Source of the DNA: Tautonia plasticadhaerens
GTDB lineage: Bacteria; Planctomycetota; Planctomycetia; Isosphaerales; Isosphaeraceae
Reading direction: 5' to 3'
Assembly: GCF_007752535.1 (NCBI RefSeq)
Contig: NZ_CP036426.1
Span: 4,836,001-4,900,000 of the forward strand
Length of the DNA: 64,000 nt
Position numbers and translations under genes: made by a program. Positions 27,858 through 36,119 of the stretch are shown here, one piece after another (positions within the stretch are counted from its first letter, which is position 1; every line of letters begins with the position of its first letter). Under the pieces are notes generated by a model. It was not told where the DNA came from, searched no databases, and saw nothing but the letters and a program-made list of their open reading frames with translations.

Positions 27858-28531
27858 CCCGCCGGGCCCCGCTCATTGGCTCCCGCTCATCGGGCCGTGC
27901 GGGTCGGGGTGCGCCCGGGGAGGCCGTCGAGGAAAATCCAGAGGAAATTTGACTGGCACCCTTTTCAGTCGGAATTGAACCGCCTAGAACATCGTCATGC
28001 CCGGGAGGGCGACCACGAGCCAGCGAGCGGACGGTTCCCGTCAAGTCGCTTGCGCGTTTTGGGCGGAAGGCGTGAGCAACTCACCTCGGGGGTGAGGGCT
28101 TGTCGGGGCCGTAACGAGCCGGGGGCCCGGCACGTCCAAGGGCGTGTCGAGGCCCCCGGCATCTTCGTCGAGGGATCGAGCCGGGGCGATCGAGGCGGAT
28201 CGTCCCGGGGAACTCGTCGGTGGCGCGAGTTCGGTCCCGGCGGCCGGGCGGGGAACTGGAAGTGGAGCCCCGGGCGGCATAGACTAGGGGCCATGGCGTT
28301 TCGACGACCGTCGACTTCCCTCGGGCGAGGGGCGGCGCCGCGCCCGACCGCGGACCCCTCGATCGCCCAACCCGGCCGGATCCGACGCAACCGATCCGAG
28401 AAGGGCCCCCGGGCCGCGAGCCGATCGATCGCGGGCCGATGCGGGGCGACCGGGCCGGGGGCGAGGGTCGTCATCCTCCCGGCCGCCGAGGCCCGGAGCA
28501 TCTGAGGCGGAACCACTGGAGCCGAGCCGAG
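27858..28531. other. 674-base region without a supported gene
   Basis: This lies between the GbsR-type gene and citrate synthase. The stretch 27935-27990 is relatively AT-rich and contains TTGACT at 27949-27954, but I find no matching -10 at normal spacing. TAGACT at 28280-28285 resembles the -10 boxes seen before several genes here, about 250 bases before the citrate synthase start. Nothing else is recognised. Confidence 0.4.
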
Positions 28532-29683
28532 ATGAGCAGCGCGTCGGAGGATACCTATTTCCCGGGCCTCGAGGGCGTGATCTCCAACGAGACGGCGATC
28601 GCCGACATGCAGGGGACCGAGGGCCAGGGCGGGCTCGCCTTCCGGGGTTATGCCATCGAGGACCTCGCCGGCAAGGTCTCCTACGAGGAGGCGGCCTTCC
28701 TGCTGCTGCACGGCGACCTGCCGTCGAAGGCCCAGCTCGAGGAGTTCGGCGGGAGGCTCTCGTCCGCCCGGGCGATCCCCGATCCCCTGGTGACGCTGCT
28801 CAAGGCCGTACCCGAGGGCGTCCACCCGATGGACACCCTGCGGACGGCCGTCAGCGTGCTGGCCCATTACGACCCGGAGGTCAACGCCCCGGTCCAGGAC
28901 CACGCCGCCAACGTCCGCAAGGCCGAGCGGCTGATCGCGCAGATGGCCACCGCCGTGGCCGCCGCCGCCCGGGTCGCCCGGGGGCAGGAGCCGATCGCCC
29001 CGAAGGCGGGCCTCGGCCACGCGGCCAACTTCCTCGCCATGCTCAACGGCGCCGACCCGACCGAGGCCCAGGCCGAGGCGTTCGACCTGTCCCTGACGCT
29101 CTACGCCGAGCATGAGCTGAACGCCTCGACCTTCGCCGCCCGGGTGACCGCCTCGACGCTCTCGGACATCCACTCGGCGATCGTCTCGGCCGTGGGCACC
29201 CTGAAGGGGTCCCTGCACGGCGGGGCGAACGAGAAGTCGTGGGAGGTGTTGCAGCAGGTCGGCGAGCCGGAGAAGGCCGAGCGGTGGATCCAGGACGCCC
29301 TGGCCCGCAAGGAGCGGATCATGGGCTTCGGCCACCGGGTCTACAAGACCGGCGACCCCCGGGCCGTGATCCTCAAGCGGCACTGCCAGCGGGTGGCCGC
29401 CGAGATCGGCGACGACCGCTGGGAGCGGATCGCCGAGCCGATCGAGCGGGCCGTCACCGGGCAGAAGAATCTGCCGCCGAACGTCGACTGGCCCAGCGCC
29501 CGGCTCTACCACTACCTCGGCATCGAGGTGCCGATCTACACGCCGATCTTCGCCATGGCGAGGGTCGCCGGCTGGGCCGCCCACGTCATCGAGCAGCTCG
29601 ACAACAACCGCCTGATGCGCCCCCGGGCCCGATACGTCGGCACCCCGAACCGGGCCGTCCGGCCGATCGCCGATCGGGGCTGA
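28532..29683 (+). CDS. Citrate synthase (or 2-methylcitrate synthase)
   Basis: This 383-residue enzyme condenses an acyl-CoA with oxaloacetate. All three catalytic residues are in canonical context: His194 in YAEHELNAS, His268 in MGFGHRVYK and Asp319 in NVDWPSA. The N-terminus has the short bacterial type II form (GLEGVISNETAIADMQG, then LAFRGYAIEDLA). Sequence alone does not separate citrate from 2-methylcitrate synthase in this short clade; the nearby propionyl-CoA genes make the second possible, but no prpB or prpD is present, so citrate synthase is the default. The ATG at 28532 follows a GAGCCGAG purine-rich site. It is convergent with the large membrane protein downstream. Confidence 0.93.
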   Translation: MSSASEDTYFPGLEGVISNETAIADMQGTEGQGGLAFRGYAIEDLAGKVSYEEAAFLLLHGDLPSKAQLEEFGGRLSSARAIPDPLVTLLKAVPEGVHPMDTLRTAVSVLAHYDPEVNAPVQDHAANVRKAERLIAQMATAVAAAARVARGQEPIAPKAGLGHAANFLAMLNGADPTEAQAEAFDLSLTLYAEHELNASTFAARVTASTLSDIHSAIVSAVGTLKGSLHGGANEKSWEVLQQVGEPEKAERWIQDALARKERIMGFGHRVYKTGDPRAVILKRHCQRVAAEIGDDRWERIAEPIERAVTGQKNLPPNVDWPSARLYHYLGIEVPIYTPIFAMARVAGWAAHVIEQLDNNRLMRPRARYVGTPNRAVRPIADRG

Positions 29684-29731
29684 TTGGCCGCCCCGGATCC
29701 CCCCCTCCCCCGCCGGGAGGGGGGCGGACGG

Positions 29732-32700
29732 TCAGCCGCCGACCAGCGCCTCCTCGGCCTCCTCCCGGTCCTCGAAGGGGAGCTCGGAGGCGGGGTTGGA
29801 GGGGTCGAGCCGGCCGAACCCGCCGAGGGTCCAGACCAGCTCGGTGTAGTGTTGCAGGTCGAGCATGGTGAGGGTCTGGACGGTCCGGAGCGTGAGGATC
29901 TGGTCGCTCCAGAGGTCGGTCCGGAGCATGACCTCGGCCAACCGGGCGCGGAGCGTCGCCACCGGATCGGCGCCGCCCTGGCCCCGGAGGATGCGGGTCC
30001 AGCCCTTGAGGGCCCGGCGGTGCTTGCGGAGGTATCGCGAGGCCCGCGCCCGGGCCTCGCCGTCGAGCCGGGGGACGCAGGGCAGGTCCAGCAGCTCGGC
30101 GATCGGCCGGCGGACGTCCCGGACCGCGTGCCAGAGCGGGACGCCGTTGCCGGGGGCCTCGGGGAGCCCCTCGGGCAGCCGCCTCGGGTCGCCCGACGGG
30201 TCGGCGCCGTGGGAGACGACGGCCCGGATGGCGTCGATCGAGGTGCCGAGCGTCGCCACGTCGTCGTGGTCGGCGACCCAGGCGGTCACGAGGGCCCGGA
30301 GCACTTCGGCCCGGCGTTCGACCAGGTGGGGCAGGTCTTGGTGGAGGACCGCGGCGATGCCGTCGAAGTCCCAGCCGAACTCGCCCAGCCAGCGGGAGAA
30401 CCGGGCGATCCGGGCGCGCTGACCCTCGCGGAAGCGGTCGGCCATCACCCGCTCGTGCCGGGAGGCGCCGATGAAGTCGAGGTCGATCTCCATGAGGGAG
30501 TCGCTGCCGACGCTGATCGGCACGCTCGGCAGGGGGAGGCCGAGGTACTCCACGTCGAACTGGGCCCTCAGGCGGAGCGATTCCATGAAGGCGGGCTTGC
30601 GCATCCGGTGGATCTTCCGGACGGCCGCCTCGTACGACTCCTCCGGCTCGGTCGGGGAGGCGGCGACCGTCGGGTGCAGGATCTCGCGGATCACCCGGGA
30701 GACCCGGGCCACGACGTAGACGGCCCCCCGGGCCGCCCACCAGAGGATCCGCAGCGGGAGCACCAGCAGCTTCCCCTTGGCCAGGAACGACTCGTAGAGG
30801 TGGAAGACGTTGATCGTCCGCTGGGAGGCCGGGGCCCGGTGCAGGGGCAGGCTGCGGAAGGCGCCCCGGAGGTTCTGCTCGCGGTCGTTCTGGAGCAGGG
30901 CGACGACGGCGTCGCCGTATCGGGCGCGGATCTCCTCGTCCCGCTCGGCGTCGGCGATCAGGAAGTCGACGGCGGTGAAGTCGACCGTCTCGAAGAATTC
31001 GGCGGCCTCGGCGCGCTCCCGGGCGGGGGAGAGGCGGTCGGCGTCGGGGAAGCTGCCGACGGGCCCGGGCAGGGCGATCTCGCCCTCGGGCACCCCGAGC
31101 CGGGAGGAGAGCCAGCGGCGGTACCGGGCCCGGACCGACTCCGGGCTGCACGCCAGGCGGTCGAGCGGCACGGCGTGGCGGTTGAAGTCGATCAGCAGCT
31201 TGGCCGTCTCCTGGACGATCATCCGGGTGATGTAGTCGAACCACAGGTAGGGGCCGCCGAAGAGGCTGGCGGCGGCCCGGCTCAGGTCCAGCCGGTCGAG
31301 CCGCTTGCGGCCCTTGAGGAAGTACGGCAGGTTGCTCAGGCTGAGGTTCCGCAGCGCGAGGTTGCCCAGCAGTTGGGTCGACGCCTTGGTGTCGTTGCGG
31401 TGGAAGGGGGAGCCGTCGAGGTAGTCCTGGTAGAGCAGCCGGAGGGTGTGCAGGAAGTCGGACTCGCCCGCCTTGATCCGGGCGTCGAGGCGGAGTCCGA
31501 GCTCGTCGCCGTCGGGGGCCGCCTCGCCGTCCCCCCGGCGGCGCCCGAGGGGGGTGGAGACGGCGAGGACGCCGGCCGGGTCGGTCGCCCCCCCCCCGCC
31601 GTCGAGGTCGTCGGAGGTCCTCAGGCGGATCTCGGGGGCGGTGACGCGCTCGGCCAGGAACCGCAGGTCGCGCTCGCGGTGCAGCTGCTTGAGGCTCTTG
31701 GTCTGGGAGGCGAACTGGGCCTCGACGACCCGCTCGCAGAACTCGGCCGCCTGGTTGGCGATCCTCCGGAACCAGCTGCCGACCTGCATCAGCGCGAAGC
31801 AGACGACGCCGATGACGATCACCGGCAGGCCGAGCTTGTCGGCGAACCAGCCGAGGACCGACCGCAGCCTCAGGCCGAAGGCGTGCATCAGGCCGATCGG
31901 GCGGGGCTCGACGCCCGCCGGCGCGGTCGGGGACGCGTCGGAGGCGGGCACCAGGAGGTAGACCAGGGCGTAGAGGGCGGCGAAGGCGACGCCGAAGGTC
32001 AGCAGGCGGAACGCCGGGCGCCGGGTCGCGTTGACGATCGTCCGGCCGAGCTTGTCCAGGAACAGGGGCGGGGAGACGGTCGCCTGGAGGTCGGCGAAAT
32101 AGTAGACCACGTCCAGGGCCCGCTGCATGGCGTAGCCGAGGTAATTGGCCGCCAGCGCCCCGGCCTCGGCCGGCCCCTTGCGGCGGTGCTCCAGCACGGT
32201 GCGGACGGCCGGCAGGCGGCGGACGACCGGCACGTCGAAGAGTTGCAGGTAGCGGTCGATCGAGCCCACGAAGGCCGGGCCCATCTGCTCGACGAGCTCC
32301 TCGGGGGTCAGCTCGATGAGTCGCTCGACGACCTCCTCGATGGGGATGTCCCGCACCTCGTCCTCGACCCGCTCGGACCACTCGGCCGAGGGGATCTCGG
32401 CCAGCCGGCGGCCCAGGTCCTCCAGCCCCAGCTCGGCCAGCGCGAGCCGCTGCTCGGCGTCGAGCCGGGAGAAGTGCTCGGGGGCCCGGCGCTCGAAGTG
32501 GCGGCGGAGCAGGTACAGCAGGTGCCGGTTGCGGGTCTCGTCGTCCCGGTCGGACTTCGGCTCGAAGAGGATGATGTTCCGGTTGAAGACCGAGGCGTAC
32601 CGCCGCACCAGCCGGTCGGTGAACCGGAAGAAGAAGATGAACAGCCGGGCGAAGCGGATCGCGGGGCGGAGCAGGCGGATGTAGCGGATCAGCCGGGGGA

Positions 32701-34132
32701 GCCGCAGCATCCGGATCGCCCCGACCGTGCCCGCCGAGGACGGCGCGACCAGGACGAAGGCGAGGAAGCCGAAGGGGATCGACGGCAGCACGTCGATCAG
32801 GAAGTGCCTGCGTAGATACAGCAGCTTGCCCGAGACGAGCGAGAGCTTCACGCCGAGGTCGGCGAGGAACACCGAGCAGATCGCCAGGTCGAGCCAGGCG
32901 AAGGCGGCCTCCAACCGGGGCGTGAGCCGGCCCGAATTGGACAGCACCACCTCGACGATGATCTGGGCCGTCAGCACCAGGATGAGCACCAGGATCAGCC
33001 CGTCGACCGCCCTCGGGAACTTCGGGCCGAAGCGATCCTCCAGGCGGGAGGAGAGCTGCTTCTCCTGCCACTCGTTGCGGGCGGTCCTGGCCATGCGGCG
33101 GAACCGGCGGGAGAGGCGGCGGAGGTGGCCGACCGCCTGGCGATCCGCCCCCCGGTCGGCGAGGCGCCGGGCGGCCTCCTCGCAGTCGACGCCCAGCCGG
33201 AGCATGTCCTCCCGGGAGTGGTCGAGCATCAACACGGCCTGGCGGGGCTCGAGTTCCTCCAGCAGCGAGACGATCTCGTTGGACTCCCCCCGGGCCCCCG
33301 CGAGCAGATCGTCCCAACCGAGGGAGGCCGCCTCGGGGGGGAGGTCCCGGAGCCGATCGGCCGCCGAGGCCGCGAGCGCCTCCCGGCGTTCGACCAGGGC
33401 GGGGGCGAGGGGGGGGCGGGGGGAATCGGCCCCGTCCCCCGCCGGGGACTGGGCCTCGACCTCGGCCTGGAGCCGGGAGAGGAGGAAGCGCCGGGCCCAC
33501 AACTCGGGGGGATCGGCGTCCGGGATCGGCCGGCGGAGGATCTGGCCGATCCGGGCCTCCAGCAGCGACCGGCGGAGCGCCTCGGCCCGGTCCGACAGCT
33601 CGACCCGCCTCGGGCCAAGGCCGGGGGAGCGGTCGAGCTGGATGGCGTCCTTGAGCCGGTCCAGCTCGATCCGGGCCGAGACGGCCGGGTGCGTCGGCAC
33701 GCCCCCCTCGACCAGGGCGACCAGCTCGGAGAGCCAGGTCAGGTCGCGCCGGAACCGGTCGAGCAGGGCGGCCTTGCGGACCGGGTCGTCCCCGGGGCGG
33801 GTCAGCAGGGCGCCGAGGTACGACTGGTCGGACCGGAGGCGTCGGGAGGTGATCGCGACGAGCTTCGGGTCGACCGGCTCGGCGTGGTCGAGGGCCGAGA
33901 GCCGCGCGGTGGCCTCGTCCTGGAGGCGTTCGAGCAGGTCGTCGACCTCGGGGTGCGACGGCCGGAGCGGGTCGGGGTCCGACTCGTCGAGCCTGCGGCG
34001 GAGCCTGGTCCCCTCGTGGATGAGGCGGAGCAGCCGGGGGAGCGCCCCGCGGCCCGCGTCGTCGCCGTCGCGGCCCAGCAGTTCGGAGGCCCTCGACAGC
34101 CAGGAATCCTGCCACTCGATCGGGTCGCTCAA
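29732..34132 (-). CDS. 1466-residue protein with voltage-sensor-like membrane domain
   Basis: This is a large protein of no family I can name in full. The first 370 residues are charged and helical, probably coiled-coil. At about 376-505 come four hydrophobic segments: DGLILVLILVLTAQIIVEVV, then LAICSVFLADLGVKL, then a DVLPSIPFGFLAFVL helix, then MLRLPRLIRYIRLLRPAIRF. The last has basic residues every third position, as in S4 of voltage-gated channels. No S5-P-S6 pore or TVGYG filter follows; the chain goes straight into a charged region. Further hydrophobic segments lie near 710-733, 767-785 and 1120-1143. The C-terminal 300 residues look soluble and helical. It may be annotated ion transporter by domain search, but conduction is not supported. 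The GC-rich ATG at 34132 lies in the divergent region with the methylmalonyl operon. Confidence 0.75.
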   Translation of the reverse strand: MSDPIEWQDSWLSRASELLGRDGDDAGRGALPRLLRLIHEGTRLRRRLDESDPDPLRPSHPEVDDLLERLQDEATARLSALDHAEPVDPKLVAITSRRLRSDQSYLGALLTRPGDDPVRKAALLDRFRRDLTWLSELVALVEGGVPTHPAVSARIELDRLKDAIQLDRSPGLGPRRVELSDRAEALRRSLLEARIGQILRRPIPDADPPELWARRFLLSRLQAEVEAQSPAGDGADSPRPPLAPALVERREALAASAADRLRDLPPEAASLGWDDLLAGARGESNEIVSLLEELEPRQAVLMLDHSREDMLRLGVDCEEAARRLADRGADRQAVGHLRRLSRRFRRMARTARNEWQEKQLSSRLEDRFGPKFPRAVDGLILVLILVLTAQIIVEVVLSNSGRLTPRLEAAFAWLDLAICSVFLADLGVKLSLVSGKLLYLRRHFLIDVLPSIPFGFLAFVLVAPSSAGTVGAIRMLRLPRLIRYIRLLRPAIRFARLFIFFFRFTDRLVRRYASVFNRNIILFEPKSDRDDETRNRHLLYLLRRHFERRAPEHFSRLDAEQRLALAELGLEDLGRRLAEIPSAEWSERVEDEVRDIPIEEVVERLIELTPEELVEQMGPAFVGSIDRYLQLFDVPVVRRLPAVRTVLEHRRKGPAEAGALAANYLGYAMQRALDVVYYFADLQATVSPPLFLDKLGRTIVNATRRPAFRLLTFGVAFAALYALVYLLVPASDASPTAPAGVEPRPIGLMHAFGLRLRSVLGWFADKLGLPVIVIGVVCFALMQVGSWFRRIANQAAEFCERVVEAQFASQTKSLKQLHRERDLRFLAERVTAPEIRLRTSDDLDGGGGATDPAGVLAVSTPLGRRRGDGEAAPDGDELGLRLDARIKAGESDFLHTLRLLYQDYLDGSPFHRNDTKASTQLLGNLALRNLSLSNLPYFLKGRKRLDRLDLSRAAASLFGGPYLWFDYITRMIVQETAKLLIDFNRHAVPLDRLACSPESVRARYRRWLSSRLGVPEGEIALPGPVGSFPDADRLSPARERAEAAEFFETVDFTAVDFLIADAERDEEIRARYGDAVVALLQNDREQNLRGAFRSLPLHRAPASQRTINVFHLYESFLAKGKLLVLPLRILWWAARGAVYVVARVSRVIREILHPTVAASPTEPEESYEAAVRKIHRMRKPAFMESLRLRAQFDVEYLGLPLPSVPISVGSDSLMEIDLDFIGASRHERVMADRFREGQRARIARFSRWLGEFGWDFDGIAAVLHQDLPHLVERRAEVLRALVTAWVADHDDVATLGTSIDAIRAVVSHGADPSGDPRRLPEGLPEAPGNGVPLWHAVRDVRRPIAELLDLPCVPRLDGEARARASRYLRKHRRALKGWTRILRGQGGADPVATLRARLAEVMLRTDLWSDQILTLRTVQTLTMLDLQHYTELVWTLGGFGRLDPSNPASELPFEDREEAEEALVGG

Positions 34133-34282
34133 CGTCGTGCTCCGAAAGTACCTGGCTTTTGGGGATGGCCTATTGTCCAGTTTCGATGGGACAGGGTAAA
34201 GGTCGGCGTCGTCGCCGGGACACGGGGGGCCCGGCCGCCTCGGATCGGGGCCGATCGGCCGGGGCGGCGGTGGGGCGTCCGC

Positions 34283-34311
34283 TTGACATGAGGTCGAACA
34301 TCCCGTACCTT
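34283..34311 (+). promoter_or_regulatory. Strong sigma70-type promoter
   Basis: TTGACA at 34283-34288, a perfect -35, is followed after 17 bases by TACCTT at 34306-34311. It points to the leader at 34318 and the CoA-transferase operon. The preceding 150 bases (34133-34282), shared with the divergent membrane-protein gene, show nothing else I recognise. Confidence 0.8.
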
Positions 34312-34317
34312 GGTCTT

Positions 34318-34401
34318 CATCAAGTCGCTCATGACGGGCGACGTTGGATCGGCCAAGTGAGCCCCTTCATGCGATTTCTTTCGCGTGAGAGGGGCTTTTT
34401 T
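34318..34401 (+). ncRNA. Candidate ~84-nt leader or small RNA with three hairpins
   Basis: A transcript from the promoter at 34283 would start near 34318 and meet an intrinsic terminator ending at 34401. It can form three successive hairpins: GTCGC (34324-34328) with GCGAC (34338-34342), TTGG (34344-34347) with CCAA (34353-34356), and the long terminator stem. It has no sizeable open frame with a ribosome site. It may be an attenuator for the CoA-transferase/mutase operon that starts at 34572, or a free-standing small RNA. I match it to no known riboswitch class. Confidence 0.55.
34360..34401 (+). terminator. Intrinsic terminator in the leader of the methylmalonyl operon
   Basis: AGCCCCT (34360-34366) plus TCATGCG pair with CGCGTGA plus AGGGGCT (34390-34396), one bulged G, loop ATTTCTTT, followed by six T. 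It is the best intrinsic terminator in the window after the tRNA-Asn one, and it lies between the promoter and the first gene. Confidence 0.85.
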
Positions 34402-34571
34402 CGTTGCATGCCGCGCACGAAAAACCGAGAACGACCTCGGCCGGTACGCGCGGCTCGCGCCCTCCTTCCCACTCTTCGACGACGACGCGAAGGGAGGCCG
34501 GCCGACGAGGCCGATCCGACCCCCAGACCCGCAGGACGGGCCCTCCCCCGAGAGCCGGAGTTTCCCTGGCG

Positions 34572-36086
34572 ATGGCGACCGCACCCGACTACCCCGAACT
34601 GACCGCCGAGGAGGCGGCCGAACGGATCCCCCACGGGGCGATGCTCGCCGTCGGCGGGTTCACGCCGGCCGGGGCCCCCAAGGCGGTGCCCCGGGCCCTG
34701 GCCCGACGCGCCCGGGCCCTGCACGAGGGCGGGACGCCGTTCCAGGTCCGGGTGATCAGCGGCGCCTCGACCGGGGACGCCTGCGACGACGAGCTGGGCC
34801 TCGCCGAGGCCGTGAGCTGGCGTGCCCCCTACCTCACCTCCGCCCCGCTCCGGAGGCTGGCGAACTCGGGGAAGCTCGACTTCGTCGACATGCACCTCTC
34901 GCACGTCTCCCAGGTGGTGCTGGAGGGGTTCCTCGGCCCGATCGACGTGGCGGTGGTCGAGGCGACGGAGGTGACGCCGGACGGCAAGGTCTACCTGACG
35001 ACCGGCATCGGCAACGCGCCGACGTTCCTCCAGTGCGCGGACGAGGTCATCATCGAGCTGAACGCCCGGCACGACCCCCGGCTCCGGGAGATGGCCGACA
35101 TCCTCGTCCTGCCGCCCCCCCCCAATCGCAAGCCGATCCCGATCAACGACCCGCTCGACAAGATCGGCACGCCGCACGCGCTGGTCGACCCGAGGAAGGT
35201 GATCGGCGTGGTCCGTTCCGACGAGCCCGACGGCGGCCGGGGCTTCACCCCCCCCGACGAGGTCAGCCGGAGGATCGCCGGGCACGTCTCGCAATTCCTG
35301 CTCGACGAGATGGCGAAGGGGCGCATCCCCAGCGGGTTCCTGCCGCTGCAGAGCGGCGTGGGGAACGTCTGCAACGCGGTAATCGCCGGGCTGGCCGAGA
35401 GCCCCGATTTCCCCAAGTTCAAGGTCTACACCGAGGTCCTCCAGGACGCGATGCTCGACCTGATCGCCGCCGGGAGCGTGACCGGGGCGAGCACCTGCTC
35501 GCTGACCCTCTCCGACGAGAAGCTGGGCTGGTTGTACGAGCACTTCGACGACTTCGCCGACAAGATCGTGCTCCGCCCGCAGGAGATCTCCAACAACCCG
35601 GGGATCGCCCGACGGCTGGGGGTGATCGCCACCAACACGGCGATCGAGGTCGACATCTACGGCCACGCCAACAGCACCCACTTCTTCGGCACCCAGGTCA
35701 TGAACGGCCTGGGGGGCAGCGGCGACTTCGAGCGCAACGCCTATCTCTCCATCTTCATGTGCCCGTCGGTCGCCAAGGGGGGGAAGGTCTCGACGATCGT
35801 GCCGATGTGCTCGCACGTCGACCATAGCGAGCACTCGGTCCAGGTCATCGTCACCGAGCAGGGCCTGGCCGACCTCCGCGGCCTGGCCCCGGTGCCCCGG
35901 GCGAGGAGGATCATCGAGTCGTGTGCCCACCCGGCCTATCGGGACTACCTGATGCACTACCTCGAATCGAGCCCGCCGGGGCACATCCGCCACGACCTGA
36001 GGCGCTGCTTCGAGCTGCACTCGAACTTCATCGAGCGGGGCGCCATGCTGCCGGAGCTCGATCCCTCCCGGTTCGGCTCGCGTTGA
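34572..36086 (+). CDS. Succinate/acetyl-CoA CoA-transferase (acetyl-CoA hydrolase family)
   Basis: The 504-residue enzyme belongs to the acetyl-CoA hydrolase/transferase family (Cat1, AarC and YgfH/ScpC relatives), which moves CoA between carboxylates such as succinate, acetate and propionate. It shows GAMLAVGGFTPAGAPKAVP near the start, VISGASTGDACDD, a KVYTEVLQD segment whose Glu288 is the likely catalytic residue of the thioester intermediate, NTAIEVDIYGHANSTHFFG, and the closing VTEQGLADLRGLAPVPRARR. Its length is normal. As first gene ahead of mutA and mutB (gap 33 bases) its probable job is propionyl-CoA plus succinate to propionate plus succinyl-CoA, which closes the Wood-Werkman cycle; acetate cannot be excluded as the other partner. 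It is downstream of the promoter and terminator-bearing leader at 34283-34401. Confidence 0.9.
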   Translation: MATAPDYPELTAEEAAERIPHGAMLAVGGFTPAGAPKAVPRALARRARALHEGGTPFQVRVISGASTGDACDDELGLAEAVSWRAPYLTSAPLRRLANSGKLDFVDMHLSHVSQVVLEGFLGPIDVAVVEATEVTPDGKVYLTTGIGNAPTFLQCADEVIIELNARHDPRLREMADILVLPPPPNRKPIPINDPLDKIGTPHALVDPRKVIGVVRSDEPDGGRGFTPPDEVSRRIAGHVSQFLLDEMAKGRIPSGFLPLQSGVGNVCNAVIAGLAESPDFPKFKVYTEVLQDAMLDLIAAGSVTGASTCSLTLSDEKLGWLYEHFDDFADKIVLRPQEISNNPGIARRLGVIATNTAIEVDIYGHANSTHFFGTQVMNGLGGSGDFERNAYLSIFMCPSVAKGGKVSTIVPMCSHVDHSEHSVQVIVTEQGLADLRGLAPVPRARRIIESCAHPAYRDYLMHYLESSPPGHIRHDLRRCFELHSNFIERGAMLPELDPSRFGSR

Positions 36087-36119
36087 CGGGCCCCCAGGGG
36101 CCCGGGGAGTTCGTTCCCG

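Noticed and set aside
27949-27954. TTGACT as -35 of a promoter before citrate synthase
   Set aside because: No acceptable -10 occurs 16-18 bases downstream.
29684-32815. Plus-strand open frame of 1043 codons
   Set aside because: Antisense to the voltage-sensor-like protein, with low-complexity translation; a GC-driven shadow.
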